DNA of 64,000 bases, taken from Dryas octopetala (taxonomy: Eukaryota; Streptophyta; Magnoliopsida; Rosales; Rosaceae). The translations under genes were made by a program, and so were the position numbers. The notes beneath the pieces were generated by a model, which was not told the origin of the DNA, made no database searches, and saw only the letters and a program-made list of their open reading frames with translations. The stretch covers positions 7,599,228-7,663,227 of the forward strand of contig OY992833.1 in assembly GCA_963921425.1 (NCBI GenBank), read 5' to 3'. This document shows positions 37,811-49,200 of this stretch, piece after piece (within the stretch, counting starts at the first letter, position 1; each line of letters opens with the position of its first letter).

Positions 37811-37839
37811 TCACCATGCTTCCGCTGCGCCACTCTGAT
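37811..37839 (-). other. Sequence matching the 5' half of initiator tRNA-Met
   Basis: The minus strand (element sense) reads ATCAGAGTGGCGCAGCGGAA followed by GCATGGTG. This equals about the first 28 bases of plant initiator tRNA-Met with one mismatch (GCG to GCA). It covers the acceptor 5' strand, the D-arm and the A box. No anticodon or T-arm follows. It lies about 120 bp upstream of the purine tract. The tRNA sequence used for comparison is from memory. Confidence 0.82.
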
Positions 37840-38216
37840 TGACCCTCTGATCTCTTATTAATAAACTTACTCAACCTTCCAACTTTTGTAACTTCAAACC
37901 TCATACTAAGTCTCAAACTTCCAACTTTCCTGAACTTGCTGAGGAGCGGAGAGACGATGACAGTGCATGGGACATTTCTCAAAACTTTCTCAAACATTTT
38001 CATGGCTCAAATAAAATACATTTCTGAAATCACTTGAAAATCATTTTTATTTCTCAAACTGGCTTCTCAAACCTTCTGTAAATCACCATTCCTCACCCGG
38101 GCAGTGTGGGATCACTCACTTCTCCTCACCTAGTAGCTCGCCACTGCCTCGCGCAGCCGCCCACTCAGGGTCTTGGTCCCTGGGTCTTGCAATCCACACA
38201 CTTCCGGCCGGGTCTA

Positions 38217-38228
38217 GCTCTGATACCA
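38217..38228 (-). promoter_or_regulatory. Primer-binding site for initiator tRNA-Met
   Basis: The minus strand reads TGGTATCAGAGC, 3 bases from the LTR edge at 38232. It complements the 3' end of initiator tRNA-Met. Confidence 0.92.
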
Positions 38229-38231
38229 TTC

Positions 38232-41100
38232 TGAAACGCCCCGAACCTCGGGCCCATGAAAATACTGAACATCAAACTGTTAAATCTATTTTCTCTTACC
38301 TTGAGCCATGCACAACAACATAAGTAAATATAATTCTGTCAAAAACATTTTAAACAGACCACTGAGTAAAACCAATAAATAAATCTTTCTGGGTCCCACC
38401 GCCTCGTCTCCCCCTCCACTGCTTCCTCAGTCTGCTTAACCTGCAAAACACAAATCCTACACCACATCCATGGTGTACCGGGTTATACAACAAACCCGAT
38501 AATCTCACTAGAGTTCGTATGTGTGAAATGACATAATAATAATTGTCCTCAATGATTTTCTCAATCCCCAAACTCAAAAAATAATCCACAAAATATCCAT
38601 AATTACTTAATTTACAAAACATTCCACCACCAATCATCCAAACATCAAGATAATCAAAAACTCCTCAGATGCACATCAAATCTCATTAATAATAATAAAA
38701 CATTTTAGCAAATCAATTGCCTAATCTTTAACTATTAACCTCAACATCAACCTCAAACATTCACATTCTAATTAATAACCTCACGACATAATCACCCTCG
38801 CTTCCCTTCTCAAGCTTCAAGCCTAACCTTTACCAAGTTCTAACCAGCCCAAGTCCTAACGAACAAATGCACACAAGAAATCCAGCAACAATTAAACTAA
38901 CTAATTTCACTCACGTCGCTTTTGAAATCCTCTAGCTTTCAAACTACCTTCAAAATCTCTTCCTTCATATCCATTTTTCAATCCCCTCAAAATTTGTAAA
39001 TCGACCTCAGAAGAACAATTTATACTCCACAACCAAAACCTCACTCCACAAACTATAAATCGCTCGCCACTTCCCGTGCAGAGCGGATCGATGCACGGGC
39101 AGGCAGGTATGCTCGCCACTTCTCGTGCAGAGCGAATCTATACACGAGCAGGCAGGAATGCTCGCCACTTCTCGTGCAGAACGAATCAATGCACGAGCAG
39201 GCAGGATGCTCGCCACTTCTCGTGCAGAGCGAATCAATGCACGAGCAGGCAGGATGCTCGCCACTTCTCGTGCAGAGCGAATCAATGCACGAGCAGGCAG
39301 GATGCTCGCCACTTCTCGTGCAGAGCGAATCAATGCACGAGCAGGCAGGATGCTCGCCACTTCTCGTGCAGAGCGAATCTATACACGAGCAGGCAGGATT
39401 TCTCACACAACCTCAATCACAACATTCTCAGAACCATCTTATAGCCATCCTTGTATCACAATGTATAAATGCCTCATGTATTTCTCCTCAGATTCATCTC
39501 TACATATGCATCATCATCAACACTTGTTGTTAGACAATTTATTCTTTAAACATTTACTCTCAGTTTACTCCGAGCTATGCCAAATCCAAGAATCCCTTCC
39601 GAAATTGATTCTTACTCATGACCTTTCACTTGTTTGTTACTCAAATCATACCAAATGTTTCATCAAAAGTAACTTGATTATTCTGTAAGATAATTACCTA
39701 ATCATTTTCATTAATCCTCGACAATAAGTATTTCTTCCCTAATCCAGCAATTATTCTCGGGCAACCCTATAATTCCTAAATAATTCCCTAGCCTCAAATC
39801 CTCATCAATTCATTCTCCTAACTTAAATCCTACACCTAGTCTTCTCTAACGTAAAGCAGCAAATCCATAAAACAGACAATTAAACCATGGTACTCAACAA
39901 TATAAGCAGATAAGTTTCACTCACAATTTAACTACGTAAAAGACCGAAATACCCTTCACGGTGCCATTGCTCGGATACCAAATCCGGCAGCATAACGGCA
40001 TCGGGAATGGGATTTCCCGAGCCCATGTACCTGTTAAGACCAGACAACCAATATTTAAATATTCAGGGTTCACAATTTGGCCGTTCAACAGCCGAAATAG
40101 GCGGTAACCACCACGCACGGTGGCTGCCCAGCCCCTAACAACACACAAACACTCACCAATACGCAAACAAACCCTAAAATTGGCCTCTAGATGTCCTGGG
40201 GAGGCTGATTGACAAGGAAAATCACCCGACCCGCCGCCACAAGTGGCGGAGCCGACGGTGGCAGCGGCGGCACAAACTTAAAAAATGCCCAAATTCAACT
40301 CCAAACAATCCTAATCATATAATAGAACCTTTAATTGCACAAAAACAACACGAATTTGAGTCCAATTCCAAGATATTTGAAAATAACATAAACCCTAAAA
40401 TCGAATTTCTAAAATTACAAAATTGAACATCGACACCTTAGGGGAAAGATTACCCGTACCTAGAGGATCGATTTTGTCAACTGGATCGACGGCCAAATCT
40501 CGCCGGAAATGGCCGAAACTGGCCGGAGAAGACGATCGGACAACCATCTTCGATCCGCCGCCGTTTGAGGTCATCGGAGCATGGGGTAACCACTGGGAGA
40601 CTCGCCGTGGCCTGGGGAAGAGAACCCAGGTGGTCCGGCGCTGCAACTCCGTCGAAAAACGCAGATCGCCGGCGGGGTGGCTCGGCCCCGTTTCACGTCG
40701 TTTCTCCGTCATGGGTGATCGGCAGGAAAAAAGGAGACCACCGGGAGAGAGAGGGGAGGGAGGCGATGGCGGCAGGCCAAAACCCGAGCCCAGCTGCCGT
40801 CGGACGCGCCGGTGACAGGCGCGGCGAGGGTGAGGGGCGAGAGAGACAGGCACGGGGAGAGAGGAGAGAGAGAGTGAGTGAATAAAAAAAATCTGACTTT
40901 TTTGGGTTTTTAAAACCCCCTTTCATAAAAATTACAAGTTTGCCACTCGCTTCAAAAGCCCGTATCTTTCAAACCGTAGCTCCGATTGACGCGTGCCGCG
41001 CGTCTACGAACTCGTGGACTCGAGACTTTTCCAACGTGCCCAAAGTCAAAGACGAAAGTCCATTATTTTTAAAAGTCAAACTTTGGGTCGGGTCGTTACA
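38232..41100 (-). repeat. 5' LTR of the young element
   Basis: It is the near-identical partner of 34797-37674. The visible differences are an extra A near 38580, a missing stretch of about 10 bp near 40808, and single changes near 40414, 40504 and 40655. Confidence 0.95.
39067..39401 (-). repeat. Minisatellite in the 5' LTR, 48-bp unit
   Basis: This has the same array and copy number as 35631-35965, which supports a recent insertion because such arrays usually change fast. Confidence 0.95.
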
Positions 41101-41878
41101 GTGCAACCACGTGAAATGACCGAAGTGCCCTTCACGACGCCATTGCTCGGATATCAAATCTAGCAGCATAACGGCATCGGAGATAAGGTTTCCCGAGCCC
41201 GTGTACCTGTTAAGACCAAACAACTAATCAAAACAAACCAGAAACACAAACGGCCGCTAAACGACCGAAACGGGCGGCCGCCACCACACACGGTGGCTGC
41301 CCAACTTAGAACAGTACACAAAATGCACAGAAACTCACCCACGGGCTTTGGGTGACTGGCCAGAGGCCAAAAATCAACAATTCCACCCATCGGCACGGCC
41401 AAACGCGGCGGGACCCGCGGTGGTCCGTGGTGGTCAACCTGCACAAAATTCAAAACTCAAAATCAACGTAAACGAATTACACAGGCACGAAGGAGACGTC
41501 GAGAGGATCAACTTTTATACTTGGGTCGACGACCAATTATCACCGGAAAAGCTTGAAACTGGCTGGAGAATCAGCCGGCCTTCTCAGCCTCAATCCGCCG
41601 TCATGGAGCGTTGGGTGGACGATTGGAGCACACCACCATGCTCGGCTAGACGAGAAGAAGAAGATGAAGGCAGTCGCCGGCCTTGAATCTTCCGGAAAGG
41701 TCGGGTCAACGCCAGAGCTTCAAACCGGCCTTGAACTAGGTCTCAGGTTTCGAGGCTTTTCTGGGTTGAACGGAGACCAGACGGGGCAAGAGGGTGGGAC
41801 GGCGAGGGTGGTGGGCCAGAAACCTAGCCCATCCGCCGCCGCAAGCGCCGGTGGCTGATCGGCGAAGGTGAGAGGTGT

Positions 41879-41907
41879 GAGAGAGAGAGAGAGAGAGAGA
41901 AGGGCGC

Positions 41908-41986
<79 letters not shown>
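41879..41986. repeat. (GA)n microsatellite
   Basis: Long GA repeats stand at the place where all LTRs of the family have a GA/CT tract. The array continues at 43604-43640, having been split by the insertion 41987-43603. Confidence 0.95.
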
Positions 41987-41988
<2 letters not shown>

Positions 41989-43603
41989 TTGGTAATTTTT
42001 AACAACAATATTAAAACCTTGCAAGTGCACAAATCAAATGATAGTATAGTAAGCAAGCAAGGGTCATTCCCACAGAGATTGTAATCTAAAGAGATGTTTA
42101 TCAATGTCACACAAAGAAAACTAGAACACAATTAAACACGAAAACAAAATAAAGATTGAAATCACAAGGACTTCCACACACACGCCAACACCAAAGGGGT
42201 TTTGATTTAATTTTGTAAATAAAACAAAACAAGGAAAAGAAAACAAAACAGAATTTAAATTAGAGTTTAAGAGAAATTGGTTTAAAATCAATCAAGAACA
42301 ATAGCTAGGACTCACTATCCACCTCCAAACAATCAATCAATCCATAAACAACAATAGATAATCAATTTCTAGCAAGCATATGATGACGACACTCACAACA
42401 AGATCATGGCATTTGACTCTAGTTGTATGATTCTCTCTTAAGTGTATGTAAGGTGTATGGCATTTACATCAATACGTGTATTCTTAATTGAAATCCAGTA
42501 TGGCATCTACTCAAATTAACAATCAAAAATCCATTAAGATCAAAGAGAATATGAGTGTCACAAAAACCCTAAAACATGGCATTTGTTATTAGGAATTCAA
42601 GAATCGATTTCTCATAACTAGTTCTTAACCCAATTATTCGTTGCAAACAAGAACACATTCAATATGGCAATTGACCTATGTTCTACAACAATTTAATTCC
42701 GATACATGCTTCAAAGTTAGCTACTCAAAGAATCAAAATATCAGAATTCACATAATATAGAGAAACCGAAATCATCACTCTTGTAGAAACTGAAAAATCC
42801 ATTCAAACTTGTTTATAGAATTGAAATCATGTTTAGGGCTTCAAGATTAAGCCCTAACTAAAAAGAAATTAGTTACTCATGTTCTTGGATGAACTCAAAA
42901 ATAAATACATAAGAACTGAAAATTCAAAGAAGAAAGGAAAAGAAAGAACTCGCTGGCAGCTTTCTCCTCTTGCCGTTGCTCTCCTTAGGACGTGAATCCC
43001 CTTGTATATGGCCTTGGCTGACTTTTTATATGACTTAAATCAAAGTCCTAAACCCTCAAATTGACTGAAAAGTCGTCCAAGAAGTCTTGGTAAATAAGGA
43101 ATCCAAATAGGAAAGTAAAGATCACAATTCCTAACTCCACAGGGAAATACAGCTCAGCCCAATTGTCACACGATTTGGGGATCTTCGGCCTTCTAGAAAA
43201 ATCAGTAAAAATATATTTTAGAAAGATAAATGTCTTATCTTTCCAACCATATATGGCACGTAACTTGGAAAATTCGGGAAGGCTTCCGTTTCTTCATATT
43301 CACGTAACATGTACGAAACTGTCCTGTCTGCACGTAGGCTAACTTTACTTGTAAAACTGTACCAATTGGCTCGGTAATAAATTCTAGAAAAATCACAGAT
43401 TGAACTTCAAGGTGTTAGCTTTCATTTCCAATTGGCCTTGCGCTAAAATTCCTCCGAAAAGTTGATTTTCCCTTAAAAACCTTCTAAGAGCGCAGAAAAG
43501 CTGAAAATCAGAAAAGTGAAGTAATAAGCCCTTTTTAAATCTAATTCTTCTACAAAACCTAAGTAAAAAGAGTACATAAATAAGTATATTTATGGACTTA
43601 TCA
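41987..43603. mobile_element. Unrelated solo-LTR-like unit in the GA repeat
   Basis: The 1617-bp unit starts TGTTGGTAATTTTTAACAAC and ends TATGGACTTATCA, flanked by AGAGA on both sides. That flank is uninformative inside a GA repeat. It has TG...CA ends, no coding region, no primer site and no internal direct repeat. Its sequence is unlike the main family. A solo LTR of another gypsy family is the best guess; its orientation is unknown. Confidence 0.6.
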
Positions 43604-43637
<34 letters not shown>

Positions 43638-43964
43638 TGAGGAGAGAGACTGATTTTGTGTTTTAAAACCACTTTTGTAAAAATTACAAGTTTGCCCTTT
43701 ACTTCAGATGCCCTTAACTTCGATCGACGCGTGCTACGTGTCTACGAACTCGTGAACTTGAGACATATCCAACGTGCCCAAAGCCAAAATCGAAGGCCCA
43801 CTAATTTTAAAAGTCAACTTTTGGGTCAAGCCCAATTTAAAACAAAAAAAATTAAAGTTTAATTAAAACCCTTTTTAAATTCTAAATAAATTCTCAAAAT
43901 CTTTAAAATAAATATTCAAAATATTTAAAATAAATATCTGAAAAATACGGGGTCTCACACAAAA

Positions 43965-44555
43965 CCTGAGGGGGGGTCACATATATAGGTACTAGTACTC
44001 GTGATGCCTTGTTTGGTAATCATACTTTGATTTTAATTAATTAATTTCCCAATAGAAGTGGGATTCCTCTTTCTGTTAGGAAAACAAATTATAATATTTT
44101 CCCAATACATTACTTGCATCAATATTTTAACTCTTGGCCTCTTTTATTTTTTCTAAAATTAACAACAAATAGTACAGCCTCTTACATTACTTGTTCCTAA
44201 GTGGATTCTCCAAAAAAAAAAAAAAACAGTAGTTCCTAAATCAGAAAGGCAAAGTAGGATCTAGTAAACATTTAAAGAAAGCTAAAATGGTTTGCTAACC
44301 CTAAGAATATTGAAAAAGATAAAAGACTTGTTGAGATTAAATATTAAATTCAAAATTTTTATTTATTTATTTTAACTACTCTATGTTATTTTAGTTTGAA
44401 TACCGGTTTTTAAGGTAACCCAAAACTCCATTCCACCATAATGGCGAAATCACTGTTTATTTATTAATTATTAAGCTAAGGCTTGTGGGCTGCGCTTTTT
44501 ATCCATGCGCTTGAGTTAAATATAAAATTTGTTGGAGTCGGCCAAACCTGAAACT
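43965..44555. other. Former upstream region of the FLA gene
   Basis: When the solo LTR 30209-43959 is taken out, this stretch lies directly upstream of the FLA start codon. It is AT-rich with no open frame of interest. It holds a TATA-like site at 43980-43987. Confidence 0.55.
43980..43987 (-). promoter_or_regulatory. Probable TATA box of the FLA gene, displaced
   Basis: The minus strand reads CCTATATATG. Without the inserted LTR it would lie about 95 bases upstream of the FLA start codon, a normal plant spacing. It is now about 13.8 kb away. Confidence 0.55.
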
Positions 44556-44559
44556 GAAT

Positions 44560-45135
44560 TGACCACCCCAAATATTAAACAGGAAGTTTGAGTTGGTATT
44601 TTTCCAACCTGAGTATTCGGTTCAACTAACGGGTTTAATTGATTGGTTTTTTTAACTGAACGGTTTGAAAACCAAACCAAACCGTAAATTTTGGATTAGC
44701 CGGTTACGATTTCGTTATCCTAAACCACAGGTTAAACCAAACCAAACCAACTACTTATATGAATTAATAATAATTTTTTACATGTGGCATTATATAATTG
44801 GAACAAACTAATTTATATGGTAGTATACACCATATACAATCATGTATAATGTCTTAAACTTACATTAAAGACTCACTTTTCAAAAAATAATCACTATGTT
44901 TTGAAAATTTTGAAATTAAAAAAATAATGTTGGGCTTGTAAAATAATATTGGGCTTATAAAATAATGTTGATCCTTAAAAAACCAAACCAAACCAATCCA
45001 AACCGAAATTTTCGGTATACTGCACCTTCAGTTTAGGCTTCTACGATTTGGTGATGGTTTGAGAAAATCTCAAACCGACCATAGCGGTTTGGTGATGGTT
45101 TTGGGGTCAAAACCAAACCAAACCGTGTCCACCCC
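44560..45135. repeat. AACCAAACC-rich decayed element
   Basis: Many AACCAAACC and GGTTTGGTGATGG motifs occur, and the right edge reads ACCGTGTCCACCCCC. The complement GGGGGTGGACACGGTTTGG resembles the end of non-autonomous hAT-type elements. No matching left end was found, so the class is uncertain. Confidence 0.35.
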
Positions 45136-45149
45136 CAATTCAAAATTAT

Positions 45150-45521
45150 GGAAAGATAACAACTCTGCTCACAAAAGTGTTGCAAAAAGATTCATTCATT
45201 TGGACTCCAGGAGCTGAGGCAGCATTTCTCCAATTGAAGGAAGCCATGACAAAAGCCCCGGTGCTAGCTCTACCTGACTTCACGAAGATGCATGTTTACT
45301 GTGGAGTATGATGTCAACGGTTCAGGTGTAGGAGCAATCTTAATGCCAGAAAGGCCAATAGCTTTTTTCAGTCAAGTATTACAGGGAAATAATCTACTGC
45401 TTTCAACATATGAGAAGGAGATGTTAGCACTTGTGTTAGCTGTGCAAAAATGGCGTCCTTATTTATTGGGGCGAAAATTTTTGGTACGGATTGACCAACG
45501 AAGTTTGAAATACTTATGGGA
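45150..45521 (+). pseudogene. Chromovirus-like RT/RNase H fragment
   Basis: The fragment begins with the end of the reverse transcriptase connection (FIWTPGAEAAFLQLKEAM, APVLALPDF). After a frameshift near 45290 it continues into RNase H: VEYDVNGSGVGAILM, RPIAFFSQ, LLSTYEKEMLALVLAVQKWR and QRSLKYLWD. This pattern is typical of Ty3/gypsy chromoviruses. It stops at 45521, where the Tat-type LTR begins, so the rest should lie beyond the window. The coding strand is plus. The element is dead. Confidence 0.85.
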
Positions 45522-47081
45522 TGTTTGGGCCATAAATTGGCATTTACCATGGCAAGATGATCGGAAAAGAGAATGGAAAAACAGAGAAGCCGGCCTACAT
45601 CTTTTAATTGAGTTTTTCAGCCAGGAGGCGTAAGTGAGGAATAAAATCAAACACTTGGCATGCGTTGTTTTTTGAACTAAGGGAGCTCAAAAGGGGGCTG
45701 CAATAGGATCCCAAAATCTCAAGAGGACAATCAAATAACAGTTGGGCGTTTGGTTTGAAGTGAGAAAATAAAAGGATAGTTTGGAACAACTAAATAATCA
45801 AATGGGCATGAGCAGTAGAATACCTGTTGCACGGGCTGTTTGAATTTCAAAGAAGACAAAAAGCATGCCATTGAGTGGCATTGATTTTGGAGGCTTACGG
45901 GTATTATTAGAAGGTCATATATATATGTGATTTTCTGGGATGGAAGGATTATAATATATATATATATCTATACAATAGAAGTCAAAGAAATGAAGGCAGT
46001 GGCGTGTGCATATATGCCTTCTGCAGGTGTAAATGCACTTATATATATATGTGTGAATGATTAGTTATGCATATGGCTTATATTATATTATATATATATA
46101 CACTAGAGGTCAAAGAGGAAGTATATACTGCAGTAAGTGGCGTGGCCTTTTGTCTAGTTGGCTGAGTTTGTAGTGGCAATTGAATATATATACATGCAGT
46201 TAATCACATTGTATATATACTGCAGTAAGTGGCTTTTATGTTCATGCACTAGTATATATATCATACATATATATAATATACATACATATATATATTTTAT
46301 TATATATGGTTAGATATTTAGCTTAAAAGTATGTGTATATATATATTGTGCCTAGCCAAATATATATTTTTAAAGACCAAAAAGTGGTTTTATTTTTAAG
46401 TAGGCGCATACTATTTTGAAAAAGAGACATGGAAGTTGGCCACCCAAAGCCTATAAATATTTTGTCCAGTCTCATTCTTCTTGTTTTGTCCAGCCTTCTT
46501 CTCCCTATTTTGTCCAGCCTCTCTCCTCTCCTTTTCTACTAAAATTTCTTCTAGGCTATCCAGGCTACTTCCACCCACAAAATATCCTATGATTAGCCTG
46601 GATTAATTTTTCCCATTATTTCCATCCACCCAACTACTCTATCATTTTTCACACCCAAATACCATCTACATAGCCCGGTCAACTTTATTTGGTTTTCAAT
46701 GATTTGATCGCCCAATCTTTTTTCTTGATTATTTCGCCCAAATATCAACTATGTTGACCACCCAACCTTGTGAGCATGATGAAAGTGATGAATTAAAAAT
46801 CTATCCAGGCTACCCCATCCTTGGTTTCAAAAGTGTTGTTCGCCCACTACATGAGGCCGAGAGAAATGGCTTATATGAGGCCGGGAGGAAATGCCTACAA
46901 GAGGCTGTGTGAAAATATTTTGTGAAGTAGCTTCAAAGGCCTAGAAGAGGCCGGATTTTGGCGAGGGATCATGAAAGTGGCTCGACTTGTGTGGGTGAAA
47001 AGCCAAAATATTTTATTGAGTGGCTCAATCCATTATGTCGTATCAAATAAAAGAGTAATTCCAGCCTATTGAGAGGCTGGG
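45522..47081 (+). repeat. 5' LTR of the Tat element, incomplete
   Basis: It begins TGTTTGGGCCATAAATTGGC and runs 1560 bp to the point where the truncated main-family LTR starts. It has long TATATA-rich segments (45920-46370), a TATA box near 46452 and a CCAGCCT-rich leader. Its true 3' end is lost. Confidence 0.85.
46452..46459 (+). promoter_or_regulatory. Probable TATA box of the Tat LTR
   Basis: TATAAATA stands in a CCTATAAATATTTTG context, upstream of a pyrimidine-rich leader. This layout is common in plant LTR promoters. Activity is unproven. Confidence 0.5.
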
Positions 47082-49200
47082 TGTAAGACCCCGTATTTTT
47101 CAAGGAGTTATTTTAAATATTTTGCGAATTTATTTTAAGGATTTTGGGAATTTATTTGGAAATTTAAAAGGTTTTGGTTTAATTTTTAATTTTTGTTTTA
47201 AATTGGGTTGACCCAAAAGTTGACTTTTAAAACTAATGGACTTTCGTCTTTGACTTTGGGCGCGTTGGAAAGGTCTCGAGTTCACGAGTTCATAGACACG
47301 CGGCACGCGTCAATCGGAGTTATGGTTTGAAAGTTACGGGCATTTGAAGTAAAGGGCAAACTTGTAAATTTTACAAAAGTGGGTTTTAAAACCCAAAAAC
47401 CAGATTTTTACCTCATTCTCTCTCCTCTCTCCCCGATCCTCTCCCTCTCCCGCGTGTCTCTCTCTCTTTCACTCTCGCCGCCAATGCCACCGGCGCGTGT
47501 AGGCGTGTCCAGCGGCGACTGAGGTCGGGCTTTGGCTCCCCGCCATCCCCGTCCCTCCCTCCTCCTTCCCCTAGCCTCCCCTTGCTCCAACGACCACCCT
47601 CGGCGGAGAAATGACCCGAGACAGAAAAGATGTCATCGCTGGCGGTCTCTAGTTTTCCGGCCAAATCGCGGCGCCAGACCACCTGGTTTCTCTTCCCCAG
47701 GCCCCGGCGAGTCCAGCCATGTCCTCCCCTGGCTCCAACGACCCCTCACGGTGGCAGATCGAGGAATTTCAGGCCGGCGGCTTCTCCGGCCAGTTCGAGC
47801 TTTTCTGGTGAGATTTGGCCCTCGATCCAGTTATGAGAAATGATCCTCTAGGTATGGTCTTTCTTTCCCCCTTGTTCTTGCGTGTCAATTTTGAGAATTT
47901 GGAGATCGAAATTTTTAGGGCTTGTACCCATTTCGGGTTTACCTTGAATTGACCATATTTGAATGAATTCTAAGTTGTTTTTGGTCCAATTGAAGTGCCT
48001 AGGTTGATTGGGGTTGATTTTAGTTGAAAAACCAAATTTTTTAGGACCTGTCACCGCTGCCACCACTGCCTCCGCCACTTGTGGCGGCGGGTCAGCGGTT
48101 ATTTGTCTCTTTTTGCCCAAATTGAACTTCTAGGAGACCCTCGGAGGTTGTTTGGTGAATTCTGTGAAATTTATGTTTATAATTAAGTTGGTTGTCTGAT
48201 CCTAACAGGTACACGGGCTCGGGAAATCTCATTCCCGATGCCGTTATGCTGCCGGATTTGGTATCCGAGCAATGGCACTGTGAAGGGTATTTCGGTCTTT
48301 TACGTAGTTGAACTGTGAATGATACTTATCGGATTTTAATGTAGAGTACTGTTATTGAATGGTCTGTTCTGTGTGTTTGTTGCTTTATGTTAGGAAGGCT
48401 AAGGGTAGGATTTGGATCATGAGAATGAATTGATGAGGATCTGAGGTTAAGGAATTAATTTGGAATTTTAGAGTTTGTCCTGAGGATAATTGCTGAATTA
48501 GGAAAGAAATATTTATTGTCGAAGTAAATAAATGACGATTAGGCGATTATTATACCGATTTGATCGAATTGAGTATTGAGAAAGTATTGGTATGATTTGA
48601 GTGACAAACAAGTGAAGGGTCATGAGTAGGAATCAATCTCGGAAAGGTTTTGGTGTAGTTCGGAGTAAACAGTGAGTGGATTTTGTTTATAATTGATTAT
48701 TTATACAATGTTGATTGAGACGTTGTGATTTGAGGAGAGACACCTCCTTTTGATGAGTGGGTTTGATAAGGAGAATTTAGAAAAGAATATTTAAAGACTG
48801 CTGTGTAAATGCACGTGTTAACCAGTCGAGCCTGCTTGTGTAAAATACACGGGATTGTGGCCAGGATGTGAGCCTGCTCGTATGGAGTGACCCCTCCGTA
48901 TGAGATTGTGGCCAGGATACGAGTCTGCTCGTGTGGAGTAACCCCTCCGTACGAGATTGTGGCCAGGATACGAGCCTGCTCGTGCGGGGTGACCCCTCCG
49001 TACGAGATTGTGGCCAGGATACGAGCCTGCCCGAGTGCGGGATTGTGGCCAGGACATTGTCTACAGTACAGGTACGAGAATGATGTGAGTTTTAAGAATA
49101 AGTGTTTTGAGATATCAGTTTCCAAGGATAAATTCAGTTCAAAGTTTGATTTACGGTTGAGGGGATTTAAAAATGATTTTGAAAGAAGAGATTTTTGAAA
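47082..49200 (+). repeat. Truncated LTR of the main family inside the Tat element
   Basis: It starts TGTAAGACCCCGTATTTTTC like 5666. It holds the CT/GC block (47420-47810), the conserved hairpin block (48207-48290) and a short 51-bp minisatellite (48835-49060). It stops about 0.9 kb short of the usual end, right after GAAGAGATTTTTGAAAA, where Tat RNase H coding sequence begins. The junction marks a deletion that removed the LTR end together with several kb of the Tat element. Confidence 0.85.
48835..49060 (+). repeat. 51-bp minisatellite, about four units
   Basis: Units contain GAGATTGTGGCCAGGATACG and CCTGCTCGTGCGGGGTGACC. This is the complement of the array at 16305-17070, but with few copies. 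Confidence 0.85.

Larger units (their letters stand above)
34797..41100 (-). mobile_element. Complete, very young non-autonomous LTR retrotransposon
   Basis: Reading on the minus strand: 5' LTR 41100-38232 (2869 bp), primer site, internal region 38231-37675 (only 557 bp), purine tract, 3' LTR 37674-34797 (2878 bp). GTGCA is duplicated at 34792-34796 and 41101-41105. I count about three substitutions, one 1-bp indel and one indel of about 10 bp between the LTRs, so the insertion is very recent. No coding region exists. The internal region looks like a deletion derivative of the type seen in the 6268-21283 element, because both share the tRNA-like segment and the sequence next to the purine tract. 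Confidence 0.95.
30209..43959 (-). mobile_element. Solo LTR in the FLA 5' leader, holding three other insertions
   Basis: It starts TGTAACGCCCCGAACC and ends ACGGGGTCTCACA, with CAAAA duplicated at 30204-30208 and 43960-43964. Its own parts are 30209-31219, 34296-34796, 41106-41986 and 43609-43959, about 2.74 kb in total. It separates the FLA start codon from the upstream TATA-like sequence. It contains a second LTR (31220-34295), a complete element (34797-41100) and an unrelated LTR-like unit (41987-43603). Confidence 0.9.

Noticed and set aside
37811..37839. A functional tRNA gene
   Set aside because: Only the 5' half matches. The anticodon arm, T-arm, B box and acceptor 3' strand are missing.
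41736..42131. Ser-Leu repeat protein
   Set aside because: It is a translation of the GA/CT microsatellite and the start of the inserted LTR-like unit.
49173..49200. Start codon of the Tat polyprotein at 49173
   Set aside because: The ATG lies in the truncated LTR. The frame is an accidental fusion at a deletion junction.
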